From the NCBI RefSeq assembly GCF_001647275.1, contig NZ_LRMM01000050.1, positions 1 through 39,683 on the forward strand: a stretch of 39,683 bases of DNA, given 5' to 3'. The stretch comes from Rufibacter ruber (GTDB taxonomy: Bacteria > Bacteroidota > Bacteroidia > Cytophagales > Hymenobacteraceae). The notes under the pieces were generated by a model. The model did not search any database, was not told the origin of the DNA, and worked only from the letters and a program-made list of their open reading frames with translations. Below, piece after piece: positions 33,697-39,683 of this stretch. A program made the translations under genes and the position numbers. Numbering within the stretch: position 1 is the stretch's first letter; every line of letters begins with the position of its first letter.

Positions 33697-33767
33697 TGCA
33701 CATAACAACACCTAAACGTCACGCTTCGGCCGACGGCCTAGCGCGTCGTTTAGCATAGACGTTAGCT
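33697..33767 (+). other. attC-like site 3
   Basis: R'' TGCACATAAC (33697-33706), L'' CTAAACG (33712-33718), L' CGTTTAG (33747-33753), crossover G at 33761 in GTTAGCT. The core GGCCGACGGCC is again present. It closely resembles site 1. 68 bases. Confidence 0.8.
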
Positions 33768-33871
33768 GTAATTTTAATCTACTTCCCAATATATTTACAG
33801 TAATGATTTTAATAAATATATTGATAATTAAATATTTAGTAAATTGAACTAGTCTTCAATCAAATAACGAC

Positions 33872-34543
33872 ATGGAAAAGATAGCTGTAAGTAAAATTGT
33901 AGAATTCAGGACAAAAAAGACTAAAGGTTCTCAAAGTAATTTTATTAATAATATAAAATACCCAAAGCCGAAAACATCTGATGAAGGAGGTGATTATTGG
34001 ACTATTTCAATTAGTGCCATTAGCAAAAATTTCAAAGATGATAACAGAGGAATTATAACAGATAAAATTGATGAGGTAAATGAGAAAAGAGCAGTTGCGA
34101 CAGCTAAGATTTCAAAAGATATGTATCAAAGAAATATTGATATACTTATCAATTCCTTAGAATTTGATTTATCTAACTTAAAGCCAAACGCTGATTTAAA
34201 CTATATTAGTAGGAACCAAAATGTTATAAAAATAAATGGCCTTCCTGTTCAAGTAAAACCTCAACATATTTTTACGTTCAAAGAACAGAATGTAGAAAAG
34301 GTCGGAGCAGTTTGGTTTGTATCTAAACTTAACGGATTAAAACTTGAAGAGATAGAAATATTTACTGACAGTTTACATAGATACCTAGTTGAAAACTTTT
34401 CAAGTAAATATGAAATAAGTGCTGAGTATTGTATAACAGTAGATGTTGTAAGCCAAAATAGCGTAAGATATTCTGAAATAGCGGAAAGGGAAACAATTTC
34501 TTTGCTTGAGCCAACAATAGAATCGATTAAAGCTTTTTGGTAA
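33872..34543 (+). CDS. Cassette 4 gene: AT-rich protein of unknown function
   Basis: 223 residues, no signal peptide or membrane helix; lysine-, asparagine- and isoleucine-rich, visibly more AT-rich than any backbone gene. It begins MEKIAVSKIVEFRTKKTKGS and has RNIDILINSLEFDLSNLK and LEEIEIFTDSLHRYLVEN as helical blocks. I recognise no catalytic motif. The stop at 34541-34543 is 7 bases before the complementary end TACAGCTAAC. About 110 bases of very AT-rich leader (TTAATAAATATATTGATAAT) lie between the crossover and the ATG, longer than in cassettes 1 and 2, so this unit may carry its own promoter. Confidence 0.8.
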   Translation: MEKIAVSKIVEFRTKKTKGSQSNFINNIKYPKPKTSDEGGDYWTISISAISKNFKDDNRGIITDKIDEVNEKRAVATAKISKDMYQRNIDILINSLEFDLSNLKPNADLNYISRNQNVIKINGLPVQVKPQHIFTFKEQNVEKVGAVWFVSKLNGLKLEEIEIFTDSLHRYLVENFSSKYEISAEYCITVDVVSQNSVRYSEIAERETISLLEPTIESIKAFW

Positions 34544-34550
34544 AAAAAAC

Positions 34551-34621
34551 TACAGCTAACATTGTGCATAAGCCATGCTACGGCCGACGGCCTTGCACGC
34601 CTCATGCACTAGACGTTAGCT
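34551..34621 (+). other. attC-like site 4 (right end of array)
   Basis: R'' TACAGCTAAC (34551-34560), L'' GTGCAT (34564-34569), L' ATGCAC (34604-34609), crossover G at 34615 in GTTAGCT. The core GGCCGACGGCC recurs. No sequence further right ends in the complement of the TTAGCTGATTA that follows, so the array stops here. Confidence 0.75.
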
Positions 34622-34812
34622 GATTATTATATTTTATGTTGCCATAACTGTTTTTGGTCATAATTCATTATTTTGCCTACTTAAATCCCATTCAGCCTAA
34701 GTTTTAGAATAGAACCTAAGAGAATGGGTGAGAGGATGGTTAGTATCTTTAAAGAGCTAAAAACAAGCCCCGACCCGCTAAGTGTAATTGAGTTTTTACA
34801 AGTAGAATTGAT

Positions 34813-35070
34813 ATGCAGAAGAATACGTACAAAGAGTTGACAGATGAGAAACTGCTGAAGAGGAGTGAACTCATGAAGGGTGTTTCTATTGGCTTCGGGG
34901 TTGTTTATTTACTTGCCATTGCGGCGGTAACCTATCTTTTTTTGACCAAGGGCTCCGGACGCATGTCTATGGCTGTTTTCATTCCTATTTTGATGATGCC
35001 CGTGGCGTTTATGCCTTTGTTGATCAACTGGAGCCTGTTAAACAAAGAAATCAAAGCCAGAAGCCTCTAA
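34813..35070 (+). CDS. Small two-helix membrane protein
   Basis: 85 residues. Charged N-terminus (ELTDEKLLKRSELMKG), then helices at ~23-46 and ~54-72 and a basic tail (NKEIKARSL). The layout matches small Bacteroidota membrane proteins often called redox-active disulfide protein 2, although no cysteine is present here, so that name would be misleading. The stop is only 6 bases before the DUF3667 gene, so the two form an operon. Composition returns to that of the backbone here, after the array. Function unknown. Confidence 0.85.
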   Translation: MQKNTYKELTDEKLLKRSELMKGVSIGFGVVYLLAIAAVTYLFLTKGSGRMSMAVFIPILMMPVAFMPLLINWSLLNKEIKARSL

Positions 35071-35076
35071 GGTCTT

Positions 35077-35880
35077 ATGAGTGTTATGCTGCTGAACTGT
35101 AAGAACTGTGAGCAAACCCTCGCCGGGAATTTCTGTGCGGTTTGCGGGCAGAAAAAGTACAAGAGAATTGACCGGCACTACCTCTGGGAAGAGTTTCAGT
35201 ACACGGTGCTACATACCAACAAGGGTCTGCTATATTCTATAAAGAGCGTCCTCAGAAATCCGGGTAAAACCGCTAAAGAATACATAGACGGGCACCGGGT
35301 AAACCATTACAAACCTATCCTGCTGGTGTTTGTTCTGAGCGGTATTGCTACGTTTCTTTCTTTTAAGGTGCTGAACTTGAAAGAGGTAATGGCCGTATAC
35401 TTTGCCCAGCAGAACGTTGACGCAGGGCTGGTTGGGACTATCCTCTCGTTCATGTCAAGCTACAGCTCCATGCTCATGCTGCTGTACGTTCCGCTTTTCG
35501 CGCTCACCACTAAGATCGCTTTCAGGAAATGGGGGCATAACTACTATGAGCATGTAGTCATGAACGCCTATATCCTGTCTTTCTACACCTTGGTGAGCAT
35601 CATCTTTGCGTACCCCATCATGTTCATTTTCAGGCATTCGCCTGAAGATTTTTATACGGTCACCCAAATCTCCATCTTGGCGGTGCCTGTTATCCTGGTG
35701 TTCTTCTTTAAAGAAGTCTACCAAGGCAAACCCTTGAAATCTATTGTGCTGAGGGTAATTGGCGTAATGTGTTTGGCCTTACTGGGGTATATTTTGTTTA
35801 TTATAGTTGCTGGAATCATTGGTTTTGCCATTGCTATGCTGAAAGGGCCAGAGGCTCTGGAAATGTTAAAGACTAAATAA
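35077..35880 (+). CDS. DUF3667 membrane protein with N-terminal zinc ribbon
   Basis: 267 residues. Two CxxC pairs (Cys8, Cys11 and Cys20, Cys23 in NCKNCEQTLAGNFCAVCGQK) form a zinc ribbon, followed by the DUF3667 motif TVLHTNKGLLYSIKSVLRNPGKTAKEYIDGHRVNHYKPI and about four or five membrane helices. DUF3667 is a Bacteroidota-centred family of unknown function. Start is ATG 35077, coupled to the preceding gene; a second ATG is three codons later. A terminator-like hairpin lies 65 bases past the stop. Inner-membrane location is inferred from the helices. Confidence 0.9.
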   Translation: MSVMLLNCKNCEQTLAGNFCAVCGQKKYKRIDRHYLWEEFQYTVLHTNKGLLYSIKSVLRNPGKTAKEYIDGHRVNHYKPILLVFVLSGIATFLSFKVLNLKEVMAVYFAQQNVDAGLVGTILSFMSSYSSMLMLLYVPLFALTTKIAFRKWGHNYYEHVVMNAYILSFYTLVSIIFAYPIMFIFRHSPEDFYTVTQISILAVPVILVFFFKEVYQGKPLKSIVLRVIGVMCLALLGYILFIIVAGIIGFAIAMLKGPEALEMLKTK

Positions 35881-35893
35881 GCGGCACATCTTT

Positions 35894-35932
35894 CGTTTTC
35901 GGCCTGATTTTCTGAAAATAGCCCTAAAATGG
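35894..35932. repeat. Palindromic intergenic repeat, copy 18
   Basis: GTTTTCGGCCTGATTTT against AAAATAGCCCTAAAAT, several mismatches. 13 bases after the DUF3667 stop. Confidence 0.65.
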
Positions 35933-35945
35933 AAACACCTATGCA

Positions 35946-35988
35946 CAGAAAGCGGGTGGCTTTGCTAAGCTGACCGCTTTCTGTTTTT
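35946..35988 (+). terminator. Intrinsic terminator of the small-membrane-protein/DUF3667 operon
   Basis: CAGAAAGCGG (35946-35955) pairs with CCGCTTTCTG (35974-35983), 18-base loop, followed by TTTTT. Confidence 0.8.
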
Positions 35989-35998
35989 AGAAGAAAGT

Positions 35999-36036
35999 GC
36001 GTTTTCGGGCTGTTTTAGCCAAAGTAGGCCAAAAAC
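35999..36036. repeat. Palindromic intergenic repeat, copy 19 (degenerate)
   Basis: GCGTTTTCGGGCTGTTTT opposite AAAGTAGGCCAAAAAC. In the 302-base stretch between the DUF3667 gene and the amidohydrolase; nothing else is seen there apart from the terminator and repeat 18. Confidence 0.65.
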
Positions 36037-36182
36037 ATAAGGGAAATTTTTGACTAAAGCTGGGGACAAGGCTGAGTTCAGAAATACGGCCAGCCGCAAA
36101 TGTTAAAATCCCGCTATTCCCATAAAAAGTCCTTACCTTCACTTCTCCCAAACACACACACCTACAACAAACTTAATTTTTT

Positions 36183-39100
36183 ATGAGGAAGCAGTTCTTG
36201 GCCAGCAATTTCTCTGGCTGGAAGAAACCCGTGCTGCTGCTTTGCACCCTGGGCCTGTTCACTGAGCCGTCTTTGGCTCAGAATGCACCCGCCCCGGCCA
36301 AAAAAGACAGCCCCAAGAAAGAAGAGAAAAAAGACCTGCCGCTGGAGGCGGGCAGAACCATTGACCTTAAAACCAATGAAGGGTCCTGGCTGGCGCTGGA
36401 CGTGCACCCAGACGGCAGTAAATTGATCTTCAGTATGCTGGGAGACCTGTACCTGCTGCCCATAGGCGGCGGCAAGGCCGAACAACTCACCGACGGCATG
36501 GCCTTAGATGTACAGCCGCGTTTCAGCCCAGACGGTAAGTCTATTGTGTTCCTCTCTGACCGTGACGGCAATGACAACGTCTGGATCATGGACCTGGCCA
36601 CCAAAAAGACCCGCCAAATCAGCAAGAGCAAAAACGAGAACTTTCAGGCCGCCGAGTGGACTCCAGACGGTGAATACCTGGTGGTTTCCCAAGGCCGGAG
36701 GAATTTGAAACTGCACCTTTACCACAAAGACAGCGGCGGCGGTACGCAACTTATCAAAACCCCAGAGACGCTGAAGACGGTAGAGCCCGCCTTTGGCAAC
36801 GATAGCCGCTACATCTGGTACGCCCGCCGTACCGGGGCCTGGAACTACAACGCCCAACTGCCGCAGTACCAACTGGCCACTTTTGACCGCGAAACCGGTG
36901 AAACCGATACCCGCACTCGCGCTACGGCTCGGCATTTTCTCCTACGTTGTCGCCAGACGGTACTATGCTGGTGTATGGAACCCGTTATAATAACCAGACC
37001 GGCCTCATTGTGCAGAACCTGAAATCGGGTGATGAGAAGTGGCTGGCCTACCCGGTGCAGCGCGACGAGCAGGAATCCATCGCGCCGCTGGGCGTGTTAC
37101 CAGCCATGTCGTTCACGCCCGACAGCAAAGAGTTAATCGCCTCGTACGGCGGAAAAATCTACCGCATTCCGGTGAGCGGCGGTGCGGCCAAGGAGATTCC
37201 GTTTGAGGTGGAGACCAAAATCGCCATCGGCCCGAAGGTGGAGTTCAAATACCCCATCTCTGATGACAAAACCATGAAGGTGACCCAAATCCGCGACGCG
37301 GCCATGTCACCAGACGGCAAACGGCTGGCCTTCACCGCCCTGGACCGCCTGTACATCACCGAGTACCCGAACGGTACGCCCAAGCGTGTCACCACCAATG
37401 ACTTCACCGAGGCGCAACCCGCCTGGTCGCCAGACGGCAAGGAACTGGTGTTTGTGACGTGGCACGAGAAAACCGGAGGTGCTATCTACAAAGTGTCGGC
37501 CACCGGCAAAGGCAAACCCGTGAAGCTCACGCAGGAGAACTCGGTTTTCCAGGAGCCGGTGTGGTCGCCTAAAGGTGATAGAATTGTGTTCATCAAAGGC
37601 TCGGCGCAGACCTACCGTGAATCGGCGGGGCCGGGGGCGTTTGACTCGCGCCAGACCATCAACTGGATTTCCGCCAAAGGCGGACCCAGCACCTTTGTGA
37701 CCAAAGCCAACCTAGGCGCGAACCCGCATTTTGTGCAGGGTGATGACCGTATTTACCTGTACAGCTCAGCAGACGGCCTGATTTCCATCAGATGGGACGG
37801 CACCGACAAGCGCCCATACGTGAAAGTGAAAGGCATCACCACCTTTGGGTCTTACGCCGACATGCTGGAGGAGGAAATGAGCCATAACCACCACCTGAAC
37901 GAGCGCGAACCGCAGCAACAGGCCTCTACCGCCACCACCGTCATTAAATCGCCGAAAGGCGACAAAGCGCTGGCCTTGATTAACAACGAGATTTACGTAG
38001 TGACCATTCCGTTTGTAGGCGGCGAAACCCCCACCATCTCGGTGGCAGACGTGGCCAGTTCGCAATTCCCCAGCTGGAAACTCACTGACATCGGCGGCCA
38101 ATTCCCTAGCTGGTCCTCTGACGGTAAATCTGTGTATTGGTCCATTGGCAATGCCTTCTTCGCCTATAATTTAGACGCCGCCTTCGCTAAAAAACGTGAA
38201 ATGGAGGCCGCTGAGGAGAAAAAGAAAGAAGCCAAACCAGACACCGAAGCCAAGAAAGACAGTACCGGCGCCAAAGAGGCCGTGAAGATTGAAGGCTACA
38301 AGCCCATTGAAACCAGAATCGCCATTACCGTTCCACGTGATATCCCCACCGGAAATATTTTGTTGCAAGGTGCCCGCATCATCACCATGAACGGCGATGA
38401 AGTGATTGAAAACGGCGACATCCTGATTGAGAACAACCGCATCAAGGCGGTGGGTAAAACGGGTACGTTAACCGCAGGCAACGCCACCGTGGTAGACGTG
38501 AAGGGCAAAACCATTACGCCCGGCTTTGTAGATACCCACGCACACATGTGGCCGCGCTGGGGTGTGCACTCCAACCAAGTCTGGATTTACGCCGCCAACC
38601 TGGCCTACGGCGTGACCACCACCCGTGACCCGCAAACCGCCACTACTGATGTGCTCACCTACTCAGACATGGTGGAAACCGGCAAGATGATTGGTCCGCG
38701 CGTGTACTCCACTGGTCCGGGTGTGGGTTACTGGTCTTATAACCTCAAGAGCCTTGACCACGCCAAGAGCGTACTCAAACAATATTCAGAGTACTACAAC
38801 ACCAAGACCATTAAAATGTACCTGGTGGGCAACCGCCAGCACCGCCAATGGATTATCATGGCCGCCAAAGAGCAGGGCCTGATGCCAACTACTGAGGGCG
38901 GTCTGGATTTCAAACTGAACCTCACTGAAGTACTGGACGGTTACCCGGGCCACGAGCATTCGTACCCTGTTTTCCCGCTCTACAAAGACGTGCTGGAGTT
39001 TGTGTCCCAGTCGCAGATTGCCTACACGCCAACCTTATTGGTGTCATACGGCGGCCCATGGGCCGAAAACTACTACTACGCCACCGAAGACCTGGTGAAC

Positions 39101-39604
39101 GACAAAAAACTCAACTACTTCACCCCAAAAGTGGAGCTGGACGAGAAATCGCGCCGCAGAAGCGGTTGGTTTATGAAAGAGGAGCACGTGTTTGACAAGC
39201 ATGCCCAGTTTGTAGACCGCCTGGTAAAAGCCGGAGGTCTGGCCGGCGTAGGTTCGCACGGACAGTTGCAGGGCTTGGGCTACCACTGGGAGCTGTGGTC
39301 TATGCAGTCTGGCGGCATGAGCAACCTGAACGCCTTGAAAACCGCTACCATTCTGGGGGCCAAGTCGTTGGGCTTAGACGGTGACCTGGGCTCCATCCAG
39401 AACGGCAAACTGGCCGACCTGGTGATTATGGACCAGAACCCGCTGGAGAACATCCGGAACACCAACACCATCCAATACGTGATGCGGAACGGCCGTCTGT
39501 ATGATGCCAACACCTTAGATGAATTGGCCCCAACCAAAAAGAAAGCCCCAGACTTTGACTGGCACAGCGCTATGCCCGTAGGCGTACCGGGTATTCAGGA
39601 ATAA
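36183..39604 (+). pseudogene. Secreted TolB-like beta-propeller/amidohydrolase, broken by a one-base frameshift
   Basis: Conceptual product of about 1140 residues. The first 33 residues are a signal peptide (PVLLLCTLGLFTEPSLAQ), followed by WD40/TolB-type propeller repeats (RFSPDGKSIVFLSDRDGNDNVW, AWSPDGKELVF, AFTALDRLYI) and, after a Lys/Glu-rich linker, an amidohydrolase domain with the metal-binding HxH (GFVDTHAHMWP near nt 38523), HEHSYPVFPL and GSHGQLQGLGYHWELWSM. The 5' part reads in one frame to about 37022, the 3' part in another from at least 36917. Joining them by adding one base between 36916 and 36917 gives TRT-SRYGSAFSPTLSPDG, the expected continuous propeller repeat. It is therefore a frameshifted gene or a sequencing error. 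Extracytoplasmic; substrate unknown. Confidence 0.85.
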
Positions 39605-39623
39605 TTCTTTCCTGCTGCTATTG

Positions 39624-39656
39624 AAAAGCCTCACCTGCCTTGGCAGTGAGGCTTTT
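39624..39656 (+). terminator. Intrinsic terminator of the amidohydrolase gene
   Basis: AAAAGCCTCAC (39624-39634) pairs with GTGAGGCTTTT (39646-39656), with an inner CTGCC/GGCAG stem, followed by T and C. 20 bases past the stop. Confidence 0.85.
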
Positions 39657-39659
39657 TCC

Positions 39660-39683
39660 GTTTTCGGGCTGTTTTCCAGAAAA
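39660..39683. repeat. Palindromic intergenic repeat, copy 20 (cut by the window end)
   Basis: GTTTTCGGGCTGTTTTCC and the start of the right arm (AGAAAA) are visible; it is placed directly after the terminator of the amidohydrolase gene. Confidence 0.7.

Larger units (their letters stand above)
32211..34615 (+). mobile_element. Integron-like gene-cassette array without integrase (CALIN-like), four cassettes
   Basis: Four consecutive units: 32211-32770, 32771-33315, 33316-33761 and 33762-34615. Each begins after the G of a GTT core, and its first bases are exactly complemented (10 bases including the G) at its own end: GTTAGCTGTT/AACAGCTAAC, GTTGTACATA/TATGTACAAC, GTTATGTGCA/TGCACATAAC, GTTAGCTGTA/TACAGCTAAC. 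In the linear array neighbouring half-sites do not match each other, which is just what site-specific recombination of circular cassettes leaves. All units point the same way, three have a single plus-strand reading frame ending within tens of bases of the site, and they are AT-rich relative to the backbone. No tyrosine recombinase gene is in the window. Confidence 0.85.

Noticed and set aside
33466-33711. 81-codon minus-strand frame in cassette 3
   Set aside because: It runs antisense to the cassette direction, crosses both palindromic repeats and the attC-like site, and has repeat-derived peptides (FGLISGKQPEN).
36900-36950. Programmed ribosomal frameshift in the amidohydrolase
   Set aside because: No slippery heptamer, no downstream pseudoknot evident, and the rejoined protein requires exactly one added base in an ordinary Thr codon.
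101-39683. Palindromic repeats as a CRISPR array or as classical terminators
   Set aside because: They are dispersed singly between genes without regular spacers, and apart from the copy at 6945 they lack a downstream T run.

Overview
The window reads as chromosome from a Bacteroidota bacterium. The inferred family is Hymenobacteraceae (a Rufibacter/Pontibacter-like genome); genus is not proven. Pointers are a very large protein with a gliding-motility/type IX secretion C-terminal domain (10801-14325), a TamL-TamB pair, a DUF3667 protein, many lipoproteins and at least one Bacteroidota-type promoter (TTTG, 20 nt, TATTTTTG). The backbone has balanced to slightly GC-rich composition.

Layout. 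0.1-5.6 kb: mfd (minus), then a three-PAS sensor protein without an output domain and a small CZB-like protein. 5.8-10.7 kb: short household genes, namely a lipoprotein methionine sulfoxide reductase MsrA, two small unknown proteins, ferritin, a thioredoxin-like [2Fe-2S] protein, a two-helix membrane protein and a lipoprotein. 10.8-16.4 kb: the T9SS-cargo-like giant, a YfiT/DinB hydrolase and an Fpg/Nei DNA glycosylase. 16.4-23.8 kb: tamL and tamB in a stop-start overlap operon for outer-membrane protein assembly. 24.9-28.3 kb: a family 1 glycosidase, then a glycosyltransferase translationally coupled to an LpxH-like phosphoesterase. 29.0-32.0 kb: an unusual voltage-gated-type channel, a GNAT acetyltransferase, yajQ and a TerC family membrane protein. 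34.8-39.6 kb: a small membrane protein plus DUF3667 pair, and a secreted beta-propeller/amidohydrolase broken by a single-base frameshift.

The most interesting segment is 32.1-34.6 kb: an AT-rich array of four units with the architecture of integron gene cassettes. Each unit starts with G/TT plus a cassette-specific sequence and ends with the exact 10-base reverse complement of that start, followed by a 67-69 base attC-like folded site with a shared GGCCGACGGCC core. All units point the same way, three carry one plus-strand reading frame each, one is essentially non-coding, and no integrase is in the window. This matches a CALIN (cluster of attC sites lacking an integrase).

The second layer is a family of about 20 palindromic intergenic elements (GTTTT-GGCC-TGTTTT-CTG-AAAACA-GGCC-AAAAC type), roughly one per 2 kb. 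None lies inside a confident gene. The arms covary between copies. Several true intrinsic terminators are distinct from them. No tRNA, rRNA, CRISPR array or transposase gene was seen.
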